From Bog-473 sp963755375 (GTDB lineage: Bacteria; Actinomycetota; Acidimicrobiia; Acidimicrobiales; RAAP-2), in NCBI GenBank assembly GCA_963755375.1, contig CAVWKG010000007.1, forward strand, positions 36,403 to 100,402: a stretch of 64,000 nt of DNA. The letters are read 5' to 3'. Below, in pieces: positions 20,445 through 29,692 of this stretch. How positions within the stretch are numbered: position 1 is the stretch's first letter; each line of letters begins with the position of its first letter. A program made the position numbers and the translations under genes. The notes under the pieces are model-generated. The model had not been told where the DNA came from, did not search any database, and was given only the letters and a program-made list of their open reading frames with translations.

Positions 20445-21446
20445 CTAGATCTTGATGTTGACCATGCGACGCACGATCCAGAAGCCCAACGCCATAAGCC
20501 CGGCCGTCCCGATGAGAACGATGAGGCCTGCACCGTGCAGCATGGGCTCGAGATACCCGGGATCCTTCAGCTCGAGCGCGCACACCAGGAAGATGGGAAT
20601 GGCGAACAACACGTACCCCGACATGCGCCCTTCGGCGGAGAGTGTCTGCACCTCGCGGCGCACCTCCTGTCGGGTCCGCATGAAGTCGGCCAGCGTGTGG
20701 AGGATCGGAGCCAGGCGCCCACCGGTGGACTGTTGGATGCGCACCGCCTCCACGGCCCACGTGAGGTCCTCGACTCCCGAGCGCTCGGCCATGTTCTCGA
20801 GCGCCACCACGAGGTCGGAGCCAACGGCCACCTCGGCCATGACCCGGTCGAGCTCGGCCGACAGCGGCGCCTTGGCGTCCCGGCGGTACATGTCAATGGA
20901 ACGCTGGAAGGTCTGGCCACCCTCGACCGAGGCCGACATCAGCGCCAACGCGTCAGGCAGTTGCTCCTGAATCTGCTTGATCCTCTTGGCCGATCGCCGC
21001 GACGGCAGGTACCACGCGACACCGGCGACGAGCGCGATCGCGATGACCGAGCCGATGGGTGAGCCCATCGCGACGCCGATCACGACGGCCGATGTCAGGG
21101 CGATGGATGAGCTGATCACCAGGTACTCCCCGGCCCGTAGCGGAATGGCCGCCCGCTCGAGTCGCCGTTCCAGGGCGCCGTGGGTGTCGACTCGTCCGAA
21201 TATCCCGGAGATTCGCACCGTCAACGCAGACGGTTCGCCATGCTCGGGGGACTCCGTCACGACCTCGACAGGAACCTCTGCGGTCCCCATGGTGTCGTCA
21301 AGGATCTGGGCCAGCGTGCGCTGCTTGGTGCGTACCCGCATGATCATTGCGACGACCGCGAGCGCGAGTCCGCCGCCGATCAGGACTGCGGCCACGAACG
21401 CGGCGCCCTGGGTGCCCATCTGGGTTGCGGGCAACATCGCGCTCAC
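20445..21446 (-). CDS. tadB: Tad pilus inner-membrane platform protein TadB
   Basis: A 333-residue type II secretion F-domain protein. N-terminal helix (AAFVAAVLIGGGLALAVVAM), two mid helices, the F-domain signature (EQLPDALALMSASVEGGQTF, VRIQQSTGGRLAPILHTLAD) and two C-terminal helices. The paralogous TadC gene follows directly. GTG 21446 overlaps the tadA stop (GTGA), which points to translational coupling. Confidence 0.94.
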   Translation of the reverse strand: MSAMLPATQMGTQGAAFVAAVLIGGGLALAVVAMIMRVRTKQRTLAQILDDTMGTAEVPVEVVTESPEHGEPSALTVRISGIFGRVDTHGALERRLERAAIPLRAGEYLVISSSIALTSAVVIGVAMGSPIGSVIAIALVAGVAWYLPSRRSAKRIKQIQEQLPDALALMSASVEGGQTFQRSIDMYRRDAKAPLSAELDRVMAEVAVGSDLVVALENMAERSGVEDLTWAVEAVRIQQSTGGRLAPILHTLADFMRTRQEVRREVQTLSAEGRMSGYVLFAIPIFLVCALELKDPGYLEPMLHGAGLIVLIGTAGLMALGFWIVRRMVNIKI

Positions 21447-23026
21447 TTTCCGTCGCGTCGGCGCGCGAGCATCTCGTACATCTCCTCCGTGGGTGGCTCG
21501 ACCACGCGGCCCGGCCGAGACGGGCGGTGATGGCGGCCGGAGGGCCGGCCCCCCATGCCGGAGGACGCGTCGTTGTCGTTGCGGAAGAGGTGCGGAGGCA
21601 CCTCGACTCCGTTGAGCGCCAGCTCGTCGAGAATCTTGGGCCGCAGGCCAGTAGAGACCAGACGACCGAAACCTTCGTGCATGTCAACCCGGTGGAAGAT
21701 GTCCTGCAGGAGGACGGTCTCGCCCTCCATGCCCTGGATCTCGGTGATGGAATGCACGACGCGGGGTCCGGCGGGGGTGCGTTGCAACTGCACGAGGCAG
21801 CCAATCGCCATGACGATCTGCTCCCGAATGGCGCGCTGCGGCAGCTCGACGCCTCCCATCATGACCATGGTCTCCAGGCGGCCCAGCAACTCGCGCGGTG
21901 TGTTGGCGTGCACCGTCGTCATGGATCCGGCGTGACCGGTGTTCATGGCCTGGAGCATGTCGAGCGTCTCCGAGCCACGACACTCTCCGACGATGATGCG
22001 GTCAGGTCGCATGCGGAGTGAGTTACGCACGAGGTCCCGGATCCGAACCTCTCCAGACCCCTCGGCATTGGCCGGGCGGGTCTCGAGGGTCACCACGTGC
22101 TCACCCTGGATCTGGAGCTCTGCCGACTCCTCGATCGTGATCAGGCGCTCACCGTCGGGGATGAAGTTGGACAGCACGTTCAGCATGGTCGTCTTACCGG
22201 TGCCGGTCCCGCCGACCACGATCAGGCTGATCTTCCCTCGCACCAGCGCCTCCAGGAACACGGCCGCATCCATGGAGAGTGAACCGAGTCCGATGAGGTC
22301 CTGCATGACGAGCGCCCGTTCCGGGAATTTTCGGACCGTGAGCACCGGTCCGTGCAGGGCGAGCGGCGGCACGATGGCGTTGATTCGAGATCCATCGGCG
22401 AGACGGGCGTCCACCATCGGCGAGGACTCGTCGACCCGGCGTCCGACCCCGTGCACCATACGGTCGATGATGCGACGGTACTGGTGTGGCGAATTGAAGA
22501 CGATCTCACTGCGTAGGAGCTTGCCCTGGCGCTCAATCCAGATCTCGTCGAACTTGTTGCACATGATCTCGGTGATGCTGCCATCGGCGAGCAGCGCTTC
22601 GAGGGGCCCGTAGCCGAGCGAGTCCTCGAGGATTTCTTCCACAAAGCGCTGGCGCTCGATGGGCGAGATCCCGATGTCCTCACGTTCGACGATGTCATTG
22701 ACTGTGGACCGGACTATGTCACGCAACTCGTCGGGCGAAAGGTCGGCCGCCTTCGGCGCGATCTCGGCCAACACCTTGGCCTGGACCTTCTGTTTGGACT
22801 GCTTCCACGCCGTCTCCACGGCGGTTCGGTCCGAAGCCCGCCGTAGGGGATGTCCCTTGACCCCGGGTGCCGTGGCGCTGGCGGCAACCCGCCGCTCCAC
22901 GCCCTCAGGCGGTCCGACGTCCCCCTCACGACGACTCCGTGGCGCGGCGAACTCCTCCGCTGGCGGAGGCGGTTCGGACGCCGGAGGGGTACCGTCGGCT
23001 GCGGCCAACTTCTCGGACAGGTTCAT
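21443..23026 (-). CDS. tadA: Tad pilus assembly ATPase TadA/CpaF
   Basis: A 527-residue secretion ATPase that powers Flp pilus extension and retraction. Low-complexity N-terminus (1-60), N-terminal domain, then the RecA-like core: Walker A GGTGTGKTT at ~272, Asp box, Walker B (RPDRIIVGECRG), His box (NTGHAGSMTTVHANTPREL). A C-terminal ~50-residue Arg/Pro-rich tail is longer than in typical CpaF. Start ATG 23026; it follows tadZ by 5 bp and overlaps tadB. Confidence 0.96.
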   Translation of the reverse strand: MNLSEKLAAADGTPPASEPPPPAEEFAAPRSRREGDVGPPEGVERRVAASATAPGVKGHPLRRASDRTAVETAWKQSKQKVQAKVLAEIAPKAADLSPDELRDIVRSTVNDIVEREDIGISPIERQRFVEEILEDSLGYGPLEALLADGSITEIMCNKFDEIWIERQGKLLRSEIVFNSPHQYRRIIDRMVHGVGRRVDESSPMVDARLADGSRINAIVPPLALHGPVLTVRKFPERALVMQDLIGLGSLSMDAAVFLEALVRGKISLIVVGGTGTGKTTMLNVLSNFIPDGERLITIEESAELQIQGEHVVTLETRPANAEGSGEVRIRDLVRNSLRMRPDRIIVGECRGSETLDMLQAMNTGHAGSMTTVHANTPRELLGRLETMVMMGGVELPQRAIREQIVMAIGCLVQLQRTPAGPRVVHSITEIQGMEGETVLLQDIFHRVDMHEGFGRLVSTGLRPKILDELALNGVEVPPHLFRNDNDASSGMGGRPSGRHHRPSRPGRVVEPPTEEMYEMLARRRDGK

Positions 23027-23031
23027 CTCGA

Positions 23032-24321
23032 TCAGGCCCTCTCGAGCTCGGGCACCTTGTTGGTGCGACCCTTCCTCCTCAATCGCCAGAACCCGCGTGT
23101 CTCCCCGATCTCCGCCGTCTTCGAGCCCGAACCGAGGATCGGTGTCATCTCATCGGAGAGGAACTGCTGCATACCCCCTGCGAGCTTCTTCCCGATTTCG
23201 GAGTTGGCCGCGGAGACCAGCGCTGGTTTCCCCTTGTTGATCGACTTCATGACCTCTCTCGAGTACGGCAGGACAGAGACGATCTTGTTGTCCAGGACTT
23301 CTTGGACGTCGCTGATATCGATCCCGACGTCGTCCTCGACCTTGTTGAGTACGACTCCAATGCTCTGGCTCTCGATCCGCAGCTTCTCGAGGGTGCTCAG
23401 AAACACGCGCATGTTCCGGATGCTCGGCAGGTCCAGCGTCACCATGCACAGGACCCTCGTGGAGTGGTCGAACGCCGCCAGCACGATCTCGGACAACTGA
23501 GCCGGCGTGTCCACCACGATGTAGTCGAAATGCCGGCGCAGTGAACCCATCACCTTGTAGACGTCCTTCGGGGCGATCATGTCGGCGTCGGCCGGGCTGA
23601 AGGGCGCAGCCAGCACCGAAAACCCGAGCTCGTGCTCCTCGAGGTACTCCTCGACGTGCTCATCGAGATCGTCTTCATCGACCGGTTCCCGGGACAGCAG
23701 GTCCGAAATCGTGAAACGGGGCCGGAGGTGCAGCGCGGTGGACACCTCGCCGAACTGCAGGTCGAGATCGACCAGACACACACGCTGCCCGGTCTGCGCC
23801 GCCAGATAGCACGCCAGGTTGGTGGCATAGAACGTCTTGCCACACCCGCCGCTGGACGACGCCACGGTGAAGACCTCGGCGAACTGGGGTCGGTCGACGA
23901 CGACGCCGTGAGCGACCACCGGAAGTGTCGGGTCGGCACTCGACGCCGAGACGTCGGCGATGTCGAAGGCGCGCTTGAGCGCCGTCGCCAGCTGCCGCTT
24001 GCTGGTCGGGAACTCGACCAGATCGACGGCACCCGTCCGGACGATGTCGCTGAGAGGGGCCTTCGGCTTTGGTCCAAGGGCCAGCACGATGGCAGGAACG
24101 GCCCCGGCCGCCCGCAGACTGGCGAGGCGGCTCATTCCGGCGTGGCTGTCGAAGACGGGTCCGGCAACCAGTACGTCGAAGGGGCCCTCGTGGCGCACTT
24201 CGTCGACCACCTCACTGACGTTGGCACTAGTGACGACCTCATAGCCATGACCGAGCGAAGCCTGGATGGCGCGGCTGAGGGCCGGCGAACGGCTGATGAC
24301 GAGAATCCGGCGTGTGATCAT
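23032..24321 (-). CDS. tadZ: Tad pilus localisation ATPase TadZ/CpaE
   Basis: A 429-residue protein with an atypical receiver-like N-terminal domain (RRILVISRSPALSRAIQASL, DVLVAGPVFDSHAG) and a MinD/ParA-like ATPase with deviant Walker A (SSSGGCGKTFYATNLA), VCLVDLDLQFGEV and YIVVDTPAQLSEIV. In other Tad systems TadZ places the machinery at a cell site. ATG 24321 overlaps the cpaB stop (ATGA), deciding it over an upstream start at 24354. Confidence 0.93.
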   Translation of the reverse strand: MITRRILVISRSPALSRAIQASLGHGYEVVTSANVSEVVDEVRHEGPFDVLVAGPVFDSHAGMSRLASLRAAGAVPAIVLALGPKPKAPLSDIVRTGAVDLVEFPTSKRQLATALKRAFDIADVSASSADPTLPVVAHGVVVDRPQFAEVFTVASSSGGCGKTFYATNLACYLAAQTGQRVCLVDLDLQFGEVSTALHLRPRFTISDLLSREPVDEDDLDEHVEEYLEEHELGFSVLAAPFSPADADMIAPKDVYKVMGSLRRHFDYIVVDTPAQLSEIVLAAFDHSTRVLCMVTLDLPSIRNMRVFLSTLEKLRIESQSIGVVLNKVEDDVGIDISDVQEVLDNKIVSVLPYSREVMKSINKGKPALVSAANSEIGKKLAGGMQQFLSDEMTPILGSGSKTAEIGETRGFWRLRRKGRTNKVPELERA

Positions 24322-25091
24322 GGCGCTGACGTCGTCTGGTCCGTGCCGATGCACTGCCCGACCGGTGGGGGCGATGCGTCCTTCTGGGTCTGGACGACGG
24401 AAATCGCCTCGTTCTGCGACAGGAACTCGAGCGACCTCGCATTGCTCGGGCTGACGGCCAGGAGCAGCGTCTCGGTGGCTGGGATCGTCCGTCCGGCCGC
24501 TGACGGTTTGCTCGAGAACGAGGGCACCGTGCTCTCGACATCGAGGACCTGGATATCGGCCATTGCCAGCTCAGTGCACGGTACCGGCAGGGTGGCTGCC
24601 GAAGCCGGAGCATTGGGAGCGCTCGAAAGACTCTTGATGTTGGCGTAGACGTCGACACGGCTGCCCGGTTGGAGGTAGCCGGCCAAAGCATCGGTCCCGC
24701 TCAGAGTGACGGTCGCCGCGTTCATTCCCGTGGGTAGCGAAATGGATGACGTGCTCGCAGTCAGCTGCGTCGAGCTGATTGCCTGCCCCTTCGTAATCGA
24801 CTGGCTCAGGACTTCGTCGTTCAGGCCGGAGAGCGACCCCAGGTCGGTCGGCGAGTACGATTTGGTCGGGATCAGCTCAATGGCGACCAGGCCACTGGAC
24901 ACCATCTGCTGCCCCGTGGTGCCGGCGGGAATATTGCTCTTCGCCACGACCGCCGACGTGCTCACCGGTGCCTGCACGTTCGTGCCAGACCCTTGCTTGC
25001 TCGCACCCTCGACACTGGCAAACGCAATTGCGCTTCCGGCGATGAACAGGATCACCCCGATCATGACCAATATCAGTGTCTGCTTCTTCAC
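24318..25091 (-). CDS. cpaB: Tad pilus assembly protein CpaB (SAF domain)
   Basis: A 257-residue secreted/periplasmic assembly protein. An N-terminal signal-anchor helix (LILVMIGVILFIAGSAIAFA) precedes an SAF domain (VVAKSNIPAGTTGQQMV, ITKGQAISSTQLTA) and a RcpC-like C-terminal domain (ALAGYLQPGSRVDVYANI, ATETLLLAVSPSNARSLEFL). GTG 25091 follows AGGGGGAA by seven bases. It is the first gene of the run cpaB-tadZ-tadA-tadB-tadC and is divergent from tadE. Confidence 0.93.
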   Translation of the reverse strand: MKKQTLILVMIGVILFIAGSAIAFASVEGASKQGSGTNVQAPVSTSAVVAKSNIPAGTTGQQMVSSGLVAIELIPTKSYSPTDLGSLSGLNDEVLSQSITKGQAISSTQLTASTSSISLPTGMNAATVTLSGTDALAGYLQPGSRVDVYANIKSLSSAPNAPASAATLPVPCTELAMADIQVLDVESTVPSFSSKPSAAGRTIPATETLLLAVSPSNARSLEFLSQNEAISVVQTQKDASPPPVGQCIGTDQTTSAP

Positions 25092-25191
25092 TGAAACTTC
25101 CCCCTCTCAACCAGTGGACAACACAGAGGGCCCGTGACGGGCTGAACCTGCCGTGCGTTCCGTTGGAGGGTACGACGGGAAGGGGGTGACG

Positions 25192-25214
25192 TACATAGGC
25201 CCTTTAGACCATTC
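25192..25214 (-). promoter_or_regulatory. Tad-locus motif GGTC-N7-CCTAT before cpaB
   Basis: Minus-strand sequence GAATGGTC-TAAAGGG-CCTATGTA, ending about 100 bp before the cpaB start. With the plus-strand copy at 25244-25266 it forms a nested inverted repeat in the divergent cpaB/tadE promoter region. Confidence 0.65.
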
Positions 25215-25243
25215 TCCAATGCAGCGTCCCAGGTGAGACCACT

Positions 25244-25266
25244 AAATGGTCCATATGTCCTATGTA
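25244..25266 (+). promoter_or_regulatory. Tad-locus motif GGTC-N7-CCTAT before tadE
   Basis: Plus-strand sequence AAATGGTC-CATATGT-CCTATGTA, ending 112 bp before the tadE start. It mirrors the minus-strand copy 30 bp away; both keep exactly seven bases between GGTC and CCTAT. Confidence 0.65.
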
Positions 25267-25377
25267 CCGTCGACAGCGGGCAGCCCAAAATCAACTCGCA
25301 CGTCTCGCCGCGACGTACCACTTTGAAATGTCCGGATGTTGGTGCGGCCGTCTGAGATACAGAGGAGGGGGTTCGCC

Positions 25378-25884
25378 TTGGGTCCGCGTACGTCGAGGAG
25401 GACGAAGCAACTGAGGCAACAGCGCGATGAGCGCGGCGCGGAGATGGTCGAATTCGCCCTTGTCGTCGTGCTCCTCATCGCGCTGCTCTACGGCATCATC
25501 TCGTACGGCTTGATCCTGGCGGCGCAGTCCACCATCACCCAGGCGGCCGCCGACGGGGCACGAGCCGGCATCGTGGCGTCCACCCCAGGGGGGTCGACCG
25601 GTCCGCCTTGCACGACCTCTGCTTGTGTGGTTGGCGAGGGCCAGGCCGCGACGGATCTGGGGTGGATGGGCAAGGGGACCTGTGGTACCGCCAGCACGAC
25701 GATCACCTGCGTGGCGACGGAAGCCGCCTGCCCGTCCAACGCCAACAACCAGTGCCTCACGATCAAAGTCACGTACAACTACAACTCGAGCCCGCTCTTC
25801 CCCGAGCTCCCCGGCATGGGCGTCATCACTCCGTCGACCATCTCGTCGAGCAACACGCTGCAGATCTCGAGCCCGAGCTCATAG
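25378..25884 (+). CDS. tadE: TadE-like pseudopilin
   Basis: A 168-residue TadE-family minor pseudopilin. After a basic leader (RRTKQLRQQRDERG) comes the processing site and hydrophobic helix (AEMVEFALVVVLLIALLYGI) followed by a secreted domain with several Cys (CTTSACV, GTCGTASTTITC, AACPSNANNQC). Start TTG 25378 is chosen because AGGAGGGGG lies six bases upstream; an ATG at 25336 would place that ribosome-binding site inside the gene. The stop TAG touches the GTG of the next gene. Confidence 0.9.
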   Translation: MGPRTSRRTKQLRQQRDERGAEMVEFALVVVLLIALLYGIISYGLILAAQSTITQAAADGARAGIVASTPGGSTGPPCTTSACVVGEGQAATDLGWMGKGTCGTASTTITCVATEAACPSNANNQCLTIKVTYNYNSSPLFPELPGMGVITPSTISSSNTLQISSPSS

Positions 25885-27508
25885 GTGACGAAGATGAACC
25901 TGGCGAGACGGCTCCGATCACGGCGAGCTCGGGACGAGCGAGGTGCAACCCTTATTCTGGTGGCCATCTCTATGGTGCTGCTCCTCTGGGGCGGCGCCTT
26001 CGGCATCGACCTCGGCATCACGGTCGTGGGTGGACGGCAGGTTCAGGCCATGGCGGACACCGCCGCGCTCGACATGGCCCGCTACATCGACGTCGCGGAT
26101 TGGAGCCCGACGATTAACGGCGTGCCGAACGGCGCAGGTCCCAGCGCCCTCTACCTCAACGGCAAGCTGGCCTACGCCGACACCGACAACGGCTCGAACG
26201 CCACCCTCAGCCAGACGCCGGGCGTGTGGCTGAACGGCAGCTTCACCCCCCAGGGGCAGAAGGTCGGTACTCCCCCCGCGACCGTCCAGTGCTGGTACTA
26301 CAAACCATTCGCCGCCCACCCGTGCAACGCCATCAAGGTCACGGCAACGCAGACGATGCCGCGGATCTTCGCCGGAGGGAACTCCACGGTGAGCCGGTCC
26401 TCCATCGCGACGGTCACGCCGGAGTCCAGCTTCGGCATCGGTTCCTATCTCGCCTCCTTCAACTCGCAGCAGTCCGCCGTCCTGAACGCGCTCCTGGGCA
26501 CCTTGGGCGGCACGGCCAGCGTCTCCCTCGTCGGGTACCAGGGGTTGGCCAACACCTCGGTGACGATCAATCAGCTCATTACCGCGTCGGGCGGGTTGCT
26601 GACGTCGTCCAACGTCTTGACGACGTCGTTGCTCGGTTCACAGTGGCAGGCCATCTGGAGTGATGCCGTGGCCAATCAGGTTTCCCAGATCAACTGCGGC
26701 TCTACGCCCACACCGCTCCCGTGCTCGGCCAGCACGGGCCTCGAGCGCGCTGGACGCGACCGCCTCGACGTCAGCCTCGCTCTGCCAGCTGGTGTCGATC
26801 AATGGTTCGACGTGCTCGACCGGCAACAACGTCCTCTCGACGGCGGCACTTTCGGCCAGCCTCAATGTGCTCCAGATGCTCACCACGGAGGCCGAGGTAG
26901 CCAACGGGACGCACACGCTCGACCTCGGGACTTCGCTCGGGATCACGGGCGTCTCCGATGCCACGTTGACGCTGACGCTTGGTCAGATCCCCCAGGTGGC
27001 CTTCGGGCCCGTGGGCACCACGGCGTCCACGGTCCAGCTGACCACGGACCTCAAGCTGAACGACGGCCTCCCCGGCATCATCGACATCCCGCTGTCGGCC
27101 GCCCAGGGCACCGCCACGCTCTCGACGCTGACCTGTGCGTTCAACTCCATGACCGCAACGACCATCCAGCCGACGACGACGGCGGTCACAGGCAACATAA
27201 GCCTTGCTGGCGTCGTCCTCGCCTCGATCTCGGTGTCGGGGGTGAACAGCGGTAATACCAGTCCGCTGCCCTTTGGACCATCGGTCGTGCCACCCACCGC
27301 CACGACGGCCGCAAATGGCACCAACCCCTATCCAGCCAGCACGACTACCCCGAACCTCACGAGTAGCTCGCTGGTCGTCGGCACGCTGTCCGGCTCAGTG
27401 CTGAACGGCGCGGTCGCGCCGATCCTCCAGGCGGTGGGGGTCTCCGTGGGCAATGCCGATGTGGCGGACCTCAGTACCAACTGCGGCTCCGTGTCGCTCG
27501 TGCAATGA
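25885..27508 (+). pseudogene. tadG: TadG-like pilus protein, one frameshift near 26737
   Basis: From GTG 25885 the protein has a basic leader (RRARDERG), a hydrophobic helix (ATLILVAISMVLLLWGGAFG) and a TadG/DUF2134-like start (GRQVQAMADTAALDMARY), then ~230 residues of secreted domain. After CSAST the original frame turns into Arg/His-rich noise, while the +1 frame continues sensibly (SSALDATASTSASLCQLVSI) to a TGA at 27506-27508. Removing one G from GGG at 26736-26738 gives a single ~540-residue protein. The +1-frame stop overlaps the next gene's start (ATGA), supporting it as the real C-terminus. Either a sequencing indel or an inactivating mutation. Confidence 0.82.
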
Positions 27509-28197
27509 GCATGCCGGTCACACTCCTGGGCGGCGCGGCGCTGGGCATGGCGGCCGGATCTCTGTTGGTACCTCTGACCAGGCGCGAGCTGGCCGCCTCC
27601 GTCGCACGCTCCTCGCCGGGCGACGCGCCAGTCGCAACGGCCCAGCTATCGGCGCCCCGGATCGTCCGTGGTCACTGGGTCGCCCTCGCCGTGGTGTCGG
27701 GCCTCCTGCCGGCCTACGTGTTGCACCGGGTCGGTTGGTCGCCCAACGCGTTGCCGCCCTTGATTCTGCTCGTCGGCCTCGTGCAGCTGGCCTATTGCGA
27801 CCTGACGCGCCGCCTGCTGCCGAAGACGCTCGTGTACGCGCTGAGCGCGGCGGTGATCGCCAGCGGACTGACGGTCGCCGTCTTCACCAGCGAGTGGGAC
27901 CGGCTCCTGCTGGCGTCCCTAGGCGGGCTCGTCTCCTTCGCGCTGTTCTTCGTCGTGAACCTGATGAACCCGCGCTGGATGGCGTTCGGCGACGTGCGCT
28001 TGTCCCTCGTCTTCGGCTTCGGATTGGCCTGGGTGAGCCCGATGGCTCTCCTGCAGGCCTTTCTGTACGCCAACCTTCTGGCCATCGTCGTCGGGTTCGC
28101 CCTCATCGTCGCCCATCGGGCCGAGCGCCGGTCCGCCGTGCCGTTCGGCCTCTATATGGCCCTTGGAGCAGGACTTGTCCTGCTCACCTGGAGCTGA
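27505..28197 (+). CDS. Prepilin peptidase (A24 family, TadV/CpaA-like)
   Basis: A 230-residue membrane aspartyl protease that should cleave the Flp pilins and TadE/TadG pseudopilins. Seven or so helices; the two catalytic Asp are visible in YCDLTRRLLPKTL and MAFGDVRLSLVFGFG (GxGD-type motif). There is no N-terminal cysteine methylase domain, though the protein is longer than minimal TadV. Its ATG overlaps the stop of the tadG-like gene (ATGA). It ends the plus-strand pilus operon, converging on the helicase gene. Confidence 0.92.
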   Translation: MSMPVTLLGGAALGMAAGSLLVPLTRRELAASVARSSPGDAPVATAQLSAPRIVRGHWVALAVVSGLLPAYVLHRVGWSPNALPPLILLVGLVQLAYCDLTRRLLPKTLVYALSAAVIASGLTVAVFTSEWDRLLLASLGGLVSFALFFVVNLMNPRWMAFGDVRLSLVFGFGLAWVSPMALLQAFLYANLLAIVVGFALIVAHRAERRSAVPFGLYMALGAGLVLLTWS

Positions 28198-28209
28198 GGA
28201 AGACGCCCA

Positions 28210-29661
28210 TCACGCAGGCGACAGAACCTTGACGTTCTGCGCCTCGTCGCCCTTGCGGCCAGACCCGATGGTGAACTCCACGCTCGACCCCGGCTCAATG
28301 CCTCGGTTCGCATCTCCTTCAACCTGCGAATGGTGCACGAAGAGGTCGTCGCCTCCATGGTGTTCCACGAACCCGTAGCCGCGGGCTGTGTTGAAGAACT
28401 TCACCGTTCCGGTCAGTTTCTTGGACTTCCGGCTCCCTCCGCTGACGGCGGTTGGTGCCGCCTTGGGAGTTGAGAACGGCGGCAGCAGCCCCGGCTCGAG
28501 CCCAAGTGCACGTTGCACGCCAAGCACATCCTTGTGCTGCTCCGGGGTGACCAGAGACACGACGGTCCCGGTGTGGCCAACCCGACCCGTCCGGCCCGAG
28601 CGGTGCACGTAGTCCACGTGGTCGGCGGGCGGGTCGAAATGGACCACGCACGGCAGGGCGTCGACATGGATACCCCGTGCGACGACGTCGGTCGCCACCA
28701 GCGCGTCGACCTTGCCCTTGGCGAACGAATCGAGTGCGCGCTCCCGCTGGCCCTGGGTGCGGTCGCCATGCATGGGCACCGCACGGACCCCCTGCGCCTG
28801 GAGCTGGCGGACGACGCGGTCGGCGCCACGTTTGGTGCGACAGAAGACGAACGCCTGGCCGTGATGCTCGATCAATTTGGCCGTGATCGCCACACGCTCG
28901 GCCCGATCCACCTTCCAGAAGTGGTGGGCCACGTCACCCTTGGCTTCCTCAGTGGCCTCGATGGCAACCCTGACGGGGTTCCGCTGATAGTTGCGAATGA
29001 TCGACTCGACCTCACGTCCGATGGTCGCCGAGAAGAGGAGGACCTGGCGGTTCGCCGCGGTCTGGTCGAGCAGACGACGAACGCCCGGAAGGAAACCCAT
29101 GTCGGCCATTCGATCCGCTTCGTCGAGCACCACGGTCGTGACCTCGTCGAGCCGGATGTCCCCGCGTTCAATCAGGTCCTCGAGGCGCCCGGGGCACGCC
29201 ACCACGATGTTGACGCCCTTGTGCAGGGCGCGCACCTGATCCCGGTATCCCGTGCCACCGAAGATGGACACGACCCGCTTGCGGTCATGCCCCAGGAGCT
29301 CTCCGATGACCTCATGCACCTGCGACGCCAGCTCACGTGTCGGCACGAGGACCAGCGCTCCCGGGCGCCGCGGGCGCGCCTGCACCGTGTTGACGACGAG
29401 CGGGATGCCGAAGGCTAACGTCTTGCCCGAACCGGTGGGCGCCTTGCCGCAGATGTCCCGGCCTGCCAACGCAGGCGGAATCGTCTCCGACTGAATGATG
29501 AGTGGTTCGGTGATCCCCTGACGGGTGAGCCGCTCGGTGTACGCCGCGGGGACGCCAAGGTCTGAGAAGGAAGAAATGACACGACTCCGATCGAGGAAGG
29601 GCGGCCTACTCGATGGGATTCTCGAACGGGCCCCGCCGGGCGAATGCCCGAGGTAAACCAA
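28210..29661 (-). CDS. DEAD-box RNA helicase with C-terminal cold-shock domain
   Basis: ATP-dependent RNA helicase: Q motif (IIQSETIPPAL), I (APTGSGKT), Ia (PTRELA), II (LDEAD), III (SAT), V (ATDVVARGIHV) and VI (HRSGRTGRVG). After a short linker (~residues 395-410) comes a complete cold-shock domain (LTGTVKFFNTARGYGFVEHH, DDLFVHHSQVEGDANRGIEP), which binds single-stranded nucleic acid. The fusion suggests an RNA chaperone-helicase for cold or structured RNA. The start is unclear: only TTG 29661 opens the frame, while GTG TCA TTT near 29580 in another frame would give the usual MSF start, so a small indel near 29570 is possible. Confidence 0.92.
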   Translation of the reverse strand: MVYLGHSPGGARSRIPSSRPPFLDRSRVISSFSDLGVPAAYTERLTRQGITEPLIIQSETIPPALAGRDICGKAPTGSGKTLAFGIPLVVNTVQARPRRPGALVLVPTRELASQVHEVIGELLGHDRKRVVSIFGGTGYRDQVRALHKGVNIVVACPGRLEDLIERGDIRLDEVTTVVLDEADRMADMGFLPGVRRLLDQTAANRQVLLFSATIGREVESIIRNYQRNPVRVAIEATEEAKGDVAHHFWKVDRAERVAITAKLIEHHGQAFVFCRTKRGADRVVRQLQAQGVRAVPMHGDRTQGQRERALDSFAKGKVDALVATDVVARGIHVDALPCVVHFDPPADHVDYVHRSGRTGRVGHTGTVVSLVTPEQHKDVLGVQRALGLEPGLLPPFSTPKAAPTAVSGGSRKSKKLTGTVKFFNTARGYGFVEHHGGDDLFVHHSQVEGDANRGIEPGSSVEFTIGSGRKGDEAQNVKVLSPA

Positions 29662-29692
29662 TAATAGCAGACGCTGGGATTATCCTGCCGTC

